NCBI GenBank assembly: GCA_000611775.1
Contig: KK106982.1
Location: 248,001-312,000, forward strand
Direction of reading: 5' to 3'
DNA: 64,000 nt
From: Umbilicaria muhlenbergii
Taxonomy: Eukaryota; Ascomycota; Lecanoromycetes; Umbilicariales; Umbilicariaceae
Position numbers and translations under genes: made by a program. Positions 33,920 through 43,728 of the stretch are shown here, one piece after another. Every line of letters begins with the position of its first letter. Positions within the stretch are counted from its first letter, which is position 1. The notes below the pieces were generated by a model. It saw nothing but the letters and a program-made list of their open reading frames with translations. It made no database searches and had not been told where the DNA came from.

Positions 33920-35308
33920 ATGTCGGCTCAAGGCTCCTCGCCAGACTCTTTTCTGGCTCTTCTTCAACGGTCTTTCCCCTCCGTCGTCTCTGCTTCAACC
34001 CCCGAGAACGAGATCTCGAGCATTTCGCACTCCATCTACCCCAACACAACCTACAATGACAACGAGAAGATCGAGATTTCCCAATGGTTGACAACATCTT
34101 CTCGCCTAGCATCGCCAGACGAAGATGAAGCCAAGCACGCCGAGCGCCTGGGTTCGCTGAACACCCATCTGTCAAGTCGTACAACTCTGCTGGGAAGCAA
34201 GCCTTCGGTAGCCGATATTGCCCTCTACGCTCGCCTTGCACCGGCGGTGAAGCAATGGACACCCGAGGAGAGGACTGGAGAGCATGGCTATCATCACATC
34301 GTGCGATACATCGACTTTGTCCAGAACGCCCCTTTCTTCGGTCTTTCCATGAGCGAAGAAGAGAAGGTCCAAATCGACGTGAACGACGTCAGATACGTAC
34401 AAAAGCCTATAGACCCCAAGGAGGAGAAGGAACGGAAGAAGAAAGAGAAAGCCGCCGCCGCCGCCGCCGCCGCCGCCGCAGCAGCAGCAGGTGCGGGCCA
34501 CTTCGCCCCAAAACCGCTCGCAGTCGGCCAAAACAAAGCCGGCCCTCGCCAAAAAGAAAAAGCCCCCCCCGCCACCCTCTCGACCGTCTCCGAAACCGTC
34601 CCCCCCGCCACCGCCGCCTCCTCCCCCCCCCACCCCAAAAAAGAGAAGAAGGACAAACCCCCCAAACCAGGCAAGCAACCCGCGCCCGACCGCCCCCTCT
34701 CCCCCGCCCTCATCGACCTCCGCGTCGGCCACATCCTCCAAGCCGTCGCCCACCCCAACGCCGACAGCCTGTACGTCTCGACCATCGCGTGCGGCGACCC
34801 GGCCGGCACCGAGCACACCTCCTCGCACGCCGGCCTCGTCGTGCGCACCGTCTGCTCCGGCCTAGCCGGGCTGATCCCGCTCGCCGAGCTGCAAGGCCGC
34901 GCCGTCGTCGTCGTCTGCAACCTCAAGCCCGTGACGATGCGCGGGGTCAAATCCGCCGCTATGGTGCTGGCCGCGTCGCCGCGTCTTGCGGCGGAGGGGC
35001 AAGAAGAAGCCGGAGACGCCGACGACAAGCACAAGGGCCCTGTGGAACTGGTGAGGCCGCCCGAGGGGGCGCGGCCGGGGGACCGCGTGTGCTTTGAGGG
35101 GTGGGGGGGGGAGCCGGAGGGGGTGCTCAATCCGAAGAAGAAGGTTTGGGAGATGTGTCAGGTGGGGTTTACGACGACGGAGGGGGGGGAGGTGGCGTTT
35201 GATGCGGGGGCGGTGCCGCAGTTGCGGGGGCAGGGGCAGGGGAGATTGGTCACGGCTAGTGGCGGGGTGTGCACGGTGAAGAGTCTGAAGGGGGCGGTGG
35301 TGAGGTGA
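33920..35308 (+). CDS. ARC1: Arc1/EMAP-II-type tRNA-binding protein
   Basis: An intronless frame of 462 aa from ATG 33920 (MSAQGSSPDSFLALLQRSFP). Residues about 1-145 form a GST-C-like helical domain (SVADIALYARLAPAVKQW; YHHIVRYIDFVQNAPFF), used by yeast Arc1 to bind glutamyl- and methionyl-tRNA synthetases. A Lys/Ala-rich linker follows with an unbroken run of 13 Ala around residues 180-195, then Pro/Lys-rich stretches resembling the tRNA-binding linker of Arc1. The C-terminal EMAP-II OB-fold begins LIDLRVGHILQAVAHPNADS and continues RTVCSGLAGLIPLAELQGR, VVVVCNLKPVTMRGVKSAAM and MVLAAS. The protein acts as a cofactor delivering tRNA to synthetases in the cytosol. The ATG at 33920 is chosen because the longer frame has no earlier ATG in good context. 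The 3' half is very GC-rich, so long shadow frames occur on both strands. Confidence 0.92.
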   Translation: MSAQGSSPDSFLALLQRSFPSVVSASTPENEISSISHSIYPNTTYNDNEKIEISQWLTTSSRLASPDEDEAKHAERLGSLNTHLSSRTTLLGSKPSVADIALYARLAPAVKQWTPEERTGEHGYHHIVRYIDFVQNAPFFGLSMSEEEKVQIDVNDVRYVQKPIDPKEEKERKKKEKAAAAAAAAAAAAAGAGHFAPKPLAVGQNKAGPRQKEKAPPATLSTVSETVPPATAASSPPHPKKEKKDKPPKPGKQPAPDRPLSPALIDLRVGHILQAVAHPNADSLYVSTIACGDPAGTEHTSSHAGLVVRTVCSGLAGLIPLAELQGRAVVVVCNLKPVTMRGVKSAAMVLAASPRLAAEGQEEAGDADDKHKGPVELVRPPEGARPGDRVCFEGWGGEPEGVLNPKKKVWEMCQVGFTTTEGGEVAFDAGAVPQLRGQGQGRLVTASGGVCTVKSLKGAVVR

Positions 35309-35768
35309 TGGGGCTGGAGCTAGATGGATGTGCCACACGGCTTCAGAGTTGGTCGAGAGGGACGATGTCGCTCTGGTGACAAAGGGGGGAGGGGGGGTGT
35401 GCAGGAATCCCTACCGATGGGTGCTTTCGCGTCCTGGCCGTGCGATGTCTGTCGTCGAAGCCATCTTAGATAGACAACTCCGGAATTGAGAACGGCATGG
35501 GGTCCCAGATGCTGATTTCTCTCACACTACAGCCACGCCTTAATACCGTGCAAACTCCAGTGACAAGTAGGAACGGTAACAATAATATTAGCCACAGCTG
35601 CTTGCTACGCTGCTTCCAGAAGCGCCCTGCTAAACCCCGCTCTTCACCGCTCGAATGCTACAACTTTTTGCGAATGTACAGCGAACAAAAAGCAAAAGCA
35701 ACTACGTCCTGTGCGTGTACCATAGAAGCTCGCCCACCCAACCCCCCGCCCCCCCCCCAACGTCCGCA
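35309..35768. other. Convergent intergenic spacer
   Basis: This 460-bp gap lies between the stop codons of two convergent genes. It includes a G run near 35385-35397 and a C-rich run near 35741-35760. No gene is apparent. Confidence 0.5.
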
Positions 35769-37641
35769 TCAAGCCGCGGCAGGCTGGTAGCGGCCACCGC
35801 CTGCGCCTCCGACGGCGCCCTGATCCACGCTCGGGTTCTGGCGATGCTTGCGGGAACCTTTCCGCCTCGGCGCCTTCGCCGCCGGCGTCGCGCGGGACGC
35901 ATGCTCATTGGCGTCATCAAAGACCATAGGCCAAGTCTGGCCGCTGTCGCGGCCACCGGTCTCGAGTTCCGGGTGGTGGACCCAGGTCTGCTCGGTGCGC
36001 TCGTAGCCGTCGGGGGTCATGTATTTTTTGAAGTCGCCTTCGTCGCCGACGAAGTCGCGCGCGGAGAAGCGGGTGCTCTTGGACGGGGCGGGTTCGTCCG
36101 AGGGGATCTTGGATGCCGTCTCCGCGATGACCCAGTTGTTGCCGCGGCCGGGGACTTCGTCCGCGCTGATCTCGACGAGGCCGCCGCCCTCGACGGGTAG
36201 GAAATGGCGGGGCGGGAGGACCTCGACGTCGATGACGGGGAGGATACGGTGGTAGACGTCGTGGTTGTGTATCTCGCGGGTGATGATCTCTTGGCGGACA
36301 TGGTGGATGTCCTGGTTCACTGTCTCATGCACCACAGCTATGATGAACAAACAGTTAGCAAGGTCTTGTGACTGGAAACTATACATTGCGAAGGCAGTCT
36401 TCTTTACCTGGCGCAATCTTCTCGATAACCTCGGTGTCGTATGTGTTGCCGCTGGCTTTACGTACCACATCATCCGGTGTTACCTTGTTGCTTCCCTTGA
36501 TCACAGACAAAGGTACCGGCCGTAAATCGGTACTCGGTCGAGACTGTCTACCCTCGTCTGGAGCGGACCCCTGGTAATTATCTCTTGCATCGGTTGGGGC
36601 CATAGGGAGCGGTTTTTGCAAGCTGGACTGTCGGACGTGGCTGGGCGAAGATTGCTGAGAAGAGGCCGTGGGATAAGTTCCAGCGGATGGATAGGTCGGC
36701 GGTGCTCCAACTTGCTTCCTGGGTATAGATCTCCTTCTGGTGATACCTGCTTCCTCATGAGTTTGCTGGGCGGCAGAGTCGTACAGAGCTTCAGCCGAAT
36801 ACGGCGAACTGGTGCTGCCATAGGTTTTCACATCTTCGTTTCCCCTCGATGGCCCATGATGAAGAGCTCGCGGCCCTCCAGGAACGATGCGACCAGCTCC
36901 TTCGACACCACCGGTTTGATTCGTGGAATCACGATGCGTTGCTGGTAGGTACGAGGACCGCGATTCATCTCTGCTCGATTCTCTTACGTGACGATTGGCA
37001 ACATCGTCGGAATGCAGGGACCCGCCATATGGATTCGGCGCATAGGAAGGAACTTGCGGCTGAGCATAGGATCTCGGGGCTAGGCGCGAATTAGCACAGC
37101 CAGCCAAATGTTTACCCTGGCGAAAAGACGTACCTTCTCCAGTCCCTAGGTTGAGGTTAGAAAGGTCCTGCGAGAGGTCTGTATCGTTTTGCCTCGCACG
37201 AGCCCCACCACGCTCTCCAGTAGACATGGCTGGGCCTGGTAATGGACCGGTGCCGTAGATATCAGATGCCGGATTGGCGTTTCCCGGGTTTGCTATGGGA
37301 CGGCGGGTAGGAGGTGAGGCACCGTAGTGGTGGGTGTTTTGGTTGAAGGACATGTCCGCGCCTGCTCTATGTTGCCCCGGACTGCGAGTTGAGGTGCCAC
37401 TGCCAGCTGCCGCCGATAGACCAGCGTTGCCCTTAATTGGGTAAGTACCGGTCACCGGAGGACCGCCGGGTGTTGCTGCTTCGTACGGTGTGCTATGGAG
37501 GGTTGAGTCAGTTGCCAGTGCAGTTGCACCATGAGCACGCTGTTGATGCGGGGATGATGATGGGGACGATAGTTGTTCGTCTTCGTCGTAGTCGGGGTCA
37601 CCCTTCTTCCTATGAAAGAGCTTCTTGAGACGACCCTCCAT
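35769..37641 (-). CDS. Disordered protein with His-rich conserved domain
   Basis: Three exons are inferred: 37641-37134, 37079-36408 and 36337-35769, giving 582 aa. The start MEGRLKKLFHRKKGDPDYDE is followed by about 370 residues of Ser/Pro/Thr-rich disorder. A folded-looking block of about 90 residues straddles the last intron: VTPDDVVRKASGNTYDTEVI, then VVHETVNQDIHHVRQEIITR, EIHNHDVYHRILPVIDVEVL and PPRHFLP. I know this His-rich block from many filamentous ascomycete proteins of unknown function; I cannot give it a name. The tail is basic. The first intron (37133-37080) is 54 bp, a multiple of three and free of stops; it is supported by GTACGT, a CTAAT branch-like site and CTAG. The divergent neighbour at 39555 carries a similar REIH...EVLP..H element. 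Confidence 0.82.
37080..37133 (-). other. Stop-free 54-bp intron (3n)
   Basis: This segment has GTACGT at its 5' end, a GCTAAT branch-like motif 14 bases before the 3' end and a terminal CTAG. It is 54 bp and open in frame, so unspliced RNA would add 18 residues to the protein without breaking it. Splicing is inferred from the sites only. Confidence 0.6.
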
Positions 37642-39554
37642 GCTTAGGGGATGACGGTGAGGACTATGGAGACGGGATGGGCAATACGAGCATGTGCAGG
37701 CAAGAAGAATGGCCCAGACACTACCACTGCCACGGCCGCTGCCCTTCCGGACTAGCAAGGGTCCTGGAGATGTCACCGGCTCAGCGCGCACGGCAATTGA
37801 GAAAGTATTCACGACTAAGGTATCTACCTTACTCCGTACATTCACGAAAGAGAGCGCTGTGGCTGATGAGCTGCCGACGTCATTAGGGCCATCGACGCCG
37901 AATGGAGCCTAGACCGGTTGTTTAAATTGAAACCGGCTAGCTTCACACCACTTCCAAGGCAACGAGGAAAGAAGAAGGCTCGCCTGAGGAGCCCTTGCCC
38001 ACCCGAGCAGTCTTCGCCCATTCCGCCGCGACGGCTGACCCGGGTGTTCTTAGGGAGCCACTGCCACTGGCGCCAATGGTTCCGCTGAGGCGCAGCTCTC
38101 CGACGAAGGCACTTCGACTTGTACAAGTATGCTATCGCTTGCACTTGGCCGTCCGAGATTGAGAATTAAAGTATTGCTGGAATCTGGACTGTTCTGGTCC
38201 GGTGCTGATCTCTCCATTCGTTCCGAAATACATCCGTGCCATCTTCTCGATCTTTCCGAGTGTGGCCGAACATGCTGGCAGACAACGTGCGAAGCAACGC
38301 GGCGGCATGGCCGAACGACCCAGAACGAGCCGAGAAATGCAAAGACCCAGAGAGCCGGGTCTGTCAGACACCTTGGCAACTTGGGGACCAGTCTCGACTC
38401 GACGAGTGGCAACTACTCAGGTATCATCCCGACCTTTGCTCCTCATACTGGCTGGACTCGCTGAATTGGAATCTTACAAGGTATGTTCTTGCACTCTCAA
38501 TAGCCACGGGCAGGGATGTTCTCTCGATTCGTGGAAGTAAAGCAGCTATGACCATCTGAATGTGCATCGATCATGTGATGTCCGGACGACGGAGATTGGC
38601 GCCGGTCAAGTACTCTGAGTAAACAAATCTCTTTTGGGCCCTTCCATTCCCGAGCCCCACACAGCCACAGCTCGACGTCATCGCACTGGTGTCATGCACC
38701 ACCGTGCCGAAAGCCAAGAAACAGAGATCACGGCCTCGACATGACTGTTAGACGCGGCCATGGCAATCGCGAACCGCAATTCAAGGTGGCAGCAGATTGG
38801 GATGGCAATTGGCATCTGGCATGTACAACTACGCGGCAGAGATCTCGTCCCCAGGGCGTGTCTCACCCGGATGTGGAGATTGTGGCGTAGATGATGTGTT
38901 TACTCGTACTCGTCCTCCGAGTCTGCTGGAGCAGAGTTCAAAGCCAGCGCGAGACTTTGACGAGTGGTGCCCTTCTCCCGCCCTGGACGACCGATTGGGA
39001 AGCCGAGCCCTCTCAGATGATGCAGCTGTGGGTGAAGCTTGACGTAGCGGCAGCGGTGGGCGCGATAGGCACGACAGGCCGGATGAAGTGGACGGAGCCC
39101 ATTTGCGGAGGACGGCAGGGAAGGGCAGACGGAGCAGACGCACACTTTGCCAGAAATCAAGGCACTGGGTTCGCGTCTAGGCCACATCCGGCATAGTCGG
39201 GCTGCAGGCGTCCACACCATGGGCATCCCAGTGGCGGAAAAGCGATGACATAATGCATCGATGATGTAGCCGATCCGAACGCGGTTGGTGCAAAGAGGGG
39301 CAAGGTTGGCAGGGAACTGCGCTGGTGGGGCAGCACAGGAAGCAATGCCGTGAATGCAAGGCAACCTCAACTCTATCGCCCACGCCCTTTATTTACCGCC
39401 CTCCTCCTCGCTCTGCATCCTCTCTTCTTCCTCTCCATCACTCCAACCAACTTCCTGCTGACTTCTTCCCATCACCAAGAACACATTTACGACACACCAA
39501 ACACCTCGATCCCCCTTCTACCATACACTACACACATTAATCAATCGACTCACA
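37642..39554. other. 1.9-kb divergent upstream region
   Basis: This spacer separates the two divergently transcribed genes that share a His-rich motif, and should hold both promoters. Open frames of 60-155 codons occur on both strands but overlap one another and carry no motif. The stretch 39390-39550 is C/T-rich, as expected for the leader of the 39555 gene. Confidence 0.5.
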
Positions 39555-40718
39555 ATGGACAGAGCCAAGGCAGCCGTCAGTGATTTCATGTAAGTATGCT
39601 GTGTCCCGCACGCAGGGCTCACCGCTCCCACAGTCGACCAACTCCTCTGATCTGTATACTTTTCTTGCGGACGTGGAGTCCGGGTGTGTTTACCGCCATC
39701 CTCTCACCCTCGCTTCGTCCCAGCACCTGATCACCCACGTCATTCTGGCATTTCCGCGACACATGGCTGACTATCCGCAAATAGGGCCAAGGCCGGTCAC
39801 AATGACACCACCGTTCACGAGAAGGTCGCTCCCGCCGTAGTCAACGAGCACATCACCAAGCACCGCCATGAGGAGGCCACCACCGCCATCGACCGTGAAA
39901 TCCACCAAGACCACTACCACACCTCGGTGCAGCCGATCAAGGACCGTGAGGTTCTCCCGGAGAAGCACGTCCACCAGATGGCCGCCGTCGAAGAGCGCGA
40001 GCAATATCACGGTGACGATGCCGCCATCAAGGCCCGCCTCGAGCAAGAGCGTCTTCAGTTCCAGAACACCCGTACCGAGGGCGGCGTTCGTGAGAGCCAC
40101 TCCGTTGCACCCACGATTGCTGGCGAGCACGTCCACCACCACGTTCATGAGGTAAGATACCGTGACCCCCTCCAATGCAATCGACTTTGTCTAACATAGA
40201 ATATTCAGACCATTCAGCCAGTCATCCAGAAGGAGACTATCCAGCCATCTGTTGTCCACACCACCATCCCTGTTCACGAAGTCCACCACAATGAGGCCAA
40301 GCACCACGCAGCAACCGCTCTCCCCGCTGTGAGCATGGCCGACTTCAAAAAGCAAGGCGGCAGCTTGACCGGTCGCGAGGAGCGTTACGATGGTTTTGAG
40401 GGTGAGCCAAGAGCAGTTGGCAGCGCTCTCGGAGGCTCCAGCACCACTGGCACCACTGGTTTGACCGGCACGACTGGCCACCACGGTCACCACGATACGA
40501 CTGGCACCACCGGTAGCACCACCTCCCGCCTCGAGAACAAGCTTGATCCCCGTGTCGACTCCACCGGCTACAATGACCGCTCCACCACCGGCACCGGCTC
40601 TTCCTACAATGACAGCACCTCCGGCACCACCGGCACACACAAGAAGCCTGGTCTCTTGGACCGCTTGAACCCGATGAAGGATACCGATGGTGATGGAAAG
40701 AAGGGCGTGATGGAGTAG
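39555..40718 (+). CDS. His-rich hydrophilic fungal protein (allergen/LEA-like)
   Basis: Three exons, 39555-39589, 39785-40151 and 40209-40718, give 303 aa. A 35-base first exon encoding MDRAKAAVSDF is followed by a GTAAGT intron. The protein is hydrophilic, without signal peptide or TM segment. It contains AIDREIHQDHYHTSVQPIKD then REVLPEKHVHQ, a second His cluster GEHVHHHVHE, and TIQPVIQKETIQPSVVHTTI then PVHEVHHNE. The C-terminus is a Gly/Thr/Ser low-complexity stretch (GTTGLTGTTGHHGHHDTTGT) ending LDRLNPMKDTDGDGKKGVME. Ascomycete relatives are often labelled allergen-like or stress-related, with no biochemical function I can vouch for. Its many His suggest metal or pH sensitivity, an inference. 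Acceptor choice for exon 3 is between 40200 and 40209; I prefer 40209 because the CTAAC branch site at 40191 is too close to the first. Confidence 0.82.
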
Positions 40719-40887
40719 ATGTATTCCACCTTGGATTACTAGCTGTTTCTTCACCCTAGGTCCCCTGGCCAGCTTACCGGCACACGAAGCTTTTCATAGA
40801 CGGTGTTCCTACGGGGTCTGATGACGGCGTGGTCGGTGCTCCTGACTTGTAATATTAGCATTAGCATGCCTTGATGACAATGAAATA

Positions 40888-41100
40888 CCCTCAAAAGTCA
40901 TGTACGGTGATCATTTGCTGTGAAAGTTTGATGAATAAGTTCGTCACCATGTGTAGTATTGATGTGACCTTGTTAGAGCTCGAATCGACGAGCCTCTCAC
41001 ATTGATGATTCGGTCGTAGAGCACACATATATCCTCTAGTGTCAATATTATATCAAAGAATGACAGTGACAAGTCTGGTACACAACATAATGTTGACACG
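40888..41100 (+). repeat. Direct repeat copy 1
   Basis: The copy runs from CCCTCAAAAGTCATG to TGTTGACACG. It pairs with copy 2 at 41110-41332 at an offset of about 222 bp. The two differ mainly by C/T and A/G exchanges plus a short insertion in copy 2. Confidence 0.85.
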
Positions 41101-41109
41101 CCTGCAGCG

Positions 41110-41332
41110 CCCTCAAAAGCCATGCACGGTGATCCTTTGCTGCGAAATCTTTATGAATAAGTCCGTCACCATGTGTAGTACTGGTGTGACCTTATTAGAA
41201 CTCGAATTGACGAGTCTCCCACGTTGACAATTAGGTCGTAGAGCACACCCACATATCCACATATCCTCTAGTGTCAATACCATATCAACGAATGCCACTG
41301 GCAAGTCTGATACACAACATACTGTTAACACG
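41110..41332 (+). repeat. Direct repeat copy 2
   Basis: The copy runs from CCCTCAAAAGCCATG to CTGTTAACACG. At most sites where it differs from copy 1 early in the repeat, this copy has C and copy 1 has T. A short ACATATCC-type internal duplication makes it about 10 bp longer. Confidence 0.85.
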
Positions 41333-41547
41333 CCGACTATCGACACGCCCGCAGCACCCCTCGCCGAATCCTCACACTCTCGCGCAAACCCACTCGATCT
41401 CCTCTCCCCTCCCCTCCCCTCCCCTCCCCTCCCATCCACATCCCCATCTCCCCCCAATCCAAGTCGAAAAGGCAAGATAACTCGCTCGCAGCCAGGACGC
41501 ACGACCGACCCGACCCAAGCCACCAGCCTGCCTACCTACCTACCTAC

Positions 41548-43504
41548 CTACCTCTTCCCGAAAAACGCCATAATACTCCCCTGCCCCGGTTTCCCCCCCG
41601 CCTTCTTCGCCTTGCCCCCCGCCGCCGCCGTCTTCGCCACCTTCTGCGGCCGCGGCTCCGGCTCGTCCTCGGAGAAGGACTCCCATGCCGGTTCTTCTTT
41701 GGTCACTGTGGAGGCACGGCGGAGTGGTGAGTTTACAGGTCCACAGGGCTAGTTACTTACTTACTGGAGGGGTGAGGGTGAGAGTGAGGGGATGGATGTG
41801 GGCTTACCTAGGTATCCCTCGGCGTCTCTGGTCGTTTGCTTTTTCATCACTTGCCGCCTGCCGCGGCGGCGGCCGTTGGAGACGACGACGACAGGTGGGT
41901 CGTCGGGCTTGGGTTCGTCGGGCTGCGGAGCGTCGATGGGTTTGGAATCGTCTGGCTCGTCGGGGGGCTCGGCGGGGGCGGGGGGCATGGGTTCGTCTGG
42001 GGAGGGTTAGCGCGAGGGCTTGGTGTAGGAGACGGAGAATAAAGCACCTTCTTGGTCCATCATTTTCCGGAGCAGTTCTTCGCGCTCGGCTTTGGAATTT
42101 CGGGTGGAGCTTGCTGCTGCGAGGGTGGTGTCGATGAAGTCGGCTTCTTGTTCGTCTTCGGAGGCGTCGTTCATTGGTTCTGCGCAGATCAGCAAGCCCT
42201 GTCCGGTTGTGTGGTTCTTGGGTGACACGTACCGTCCTCGGGGACACTTGACTCTCCGGGCTGGAATATGTAAGCGCATATAGGTTACACAAGCTGATCC
42301 GTGTGGACTTACAGATTGTGCAGCTGAAGGAGCTGGGGAGTCGCCGAAAGAGCTAGCCGTATCCTCTCGACTGAGCTTCGCTTTGGGCTTCGAGAACGAT
42401 TTGAAGAGATCAGACTGCTCCCTCTTGAGACCTGTGGGCTTACCCGTCGCCTTTCTGTTTGTCCTTGCAGGCTGCTGAGACTTGACATCTGAGCCTGATT
42501 CTGCTGGGCTAGCTTCTTTGCTAGCCCGGGAAGCTTGGCTCGCTGGCTTTTCGATCTTTGTGGATGACTTGCTGGCTTGCTGACTATGAGGAGCAGGTTT
42601 TGCCACCGGTTTAGTAGTCGCTACCGTCGGCGCTATTATAGGAGGCCGTATTCTTGCTCTTCGCTATATCCGGACGTCAATGCATACTCATAGACAGTAG
42701 TTGTTGAGCCAAACCTTCACTCCGGTGTTTTGTATGACGCCGTACTGCTTCCCTGCCACTAATGGGTCTTCATCCGCACAAGAAATCGATATCGCACGTG
42801 TACAGTCTGACAGCAACTGAAGGTTCTATGATTATCAGTCCTGATCTGTTGCACTGTCAAGCCACGAAAGTTACCTGAAGGGTGCTCGGTTCTAAACTGT
42901 AGACGTGAACCGAGTGAACAGTAGCGAATTGAGCCTTGACCTCTGGGTCTCTACTTAGCATTTGGCCTTGAGATGAAAGACGTTTCCAAACAATGAGCAC
43001 CCAGAGCCGTTAGGACATTCCGAAGAACCTACCCTCTAATTGCTCCTCCTTGACCAGGGTGATTGATCGCACTGTTTGTTCCTCCTCTTCACCGTCCTGA
43101 TGTGGCATCGAACTGCTCATGAATGGACTACTCGGCATGTGGATATCCTGATCATCCGACTTTTGGACGCCATTGGTGCCTGACGGCTCAGTGACTCTTC
43201 GTACTCCGCCAAGGAGGTAGGTCGCATGAATAGATCCGGGCTTCCTCTTTGTCTGCTTATGGTGGAAGTCGTAGAGCATACTGAAACATTATCAGAAAAC
43301 AATGGTTCATGTTCTGAGTCTGCGGATAAGTCTTACTGCTTTGCAGCACCGCTGTGGATCTTGAGAGCTCTGCTCAAAGAACGATATGTCACCTAGGGTC
43401 ATCGTTGTTAGTTGCCGGCAGAGGTGCGTGGAAGGGACTGCTTTTACAATTTTGGCTTCATTGAGCACATTCTCTGCAAGATACGTAGTGTAATCCGGGG
43501 CCAT
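41548..43504 (-). CDS. POLD3: DNA polymerase delta subunit 3 (Cdc27/POLD3)
   Basis: Ten exons join in frame to 473 aa: 43504-43448, 43392-43337, 43280-43033, 42966-42875, 42825-42715, 42663-42313, 42260-42233, 42179-42048, 41996-41808 and 41705-41548. The N-terminal domain that binds the small B-subunit of polymerase delta is visible as MAPDYTTYLAENVLNEAKI, VTYRSLSRALKIHSGAAK and MLYDFHHKQTKRKPGSIHAT. A long Lys/Ser/Pro-rich region follows, with an acidic stretch and RRRGRRQVMKKQTTRDAEGY, typical of the family. The extreme C-terminus QGSIMAFFGKR is a canonical PCNA-interacting PIP box. The subunit raises processivity of polymerase delta and is shared with polymerase zeta for translesion synthesis. 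The gene starts 224 bp from RAD18 on the opposite strand. It has more introns than any other gene in the window. Confidence 0.93.
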
Positions 43505-43728
43505 GGCCGACAAAAGACCACACAGTTGGGCAAATGTACGAGTACCTTGCGGGAGCAATTCTTGGAGACGCGATGCTATACAGCCACTTTACGCGTGTTA
43601 CGTAAGCACCTCCACCGCGTTGCGGCGACGACGGGACGGCTTGAGAACAAAGCGCACAGTCAACGAGAAAATATCCATTTTCGGTACAATCTTCGCAACA
43701 ACTCAGAGTGTGTGTCTGTGTACTTCTC
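43505..43728. promoter_or_regulatory. Bidirectional POLD3-RAD18 promoter
   Basis: Only 224 bp separate the start codons of two divergently transcribed genes, so this stretch must contain both core promoters and leaders. It carries an ACGCGT (MluI-type) hexamer at about 43590 (TTACGCGTGTTACG), the core of the MBF cell-cycle box of replication genes in yeasts. Use of that site here is an inference. Confidence 0.65.

Larger units (their letters stand above)
40719..41547. other. Convergent spacer with imperfect duplication
   Basis: This 829-bp gap lies between convergent genes. It holds two direct copies of a segment of about 215 bp, then a CTCCC pentanucleotide run (about 41400-41435) and a CCTA tetranucleotide run (about 41530-41550) that reaches the POLD3 stop codon. 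No gene is evident. Confidence 0.6.

Noticed and set aside
34255-35130. Frames of about 280 codons on both strands
   Set aside because: Shadows of the GC-rich 3' half of ARC1; Arg/Pro- or Ser/Ala-rich products without a motif.
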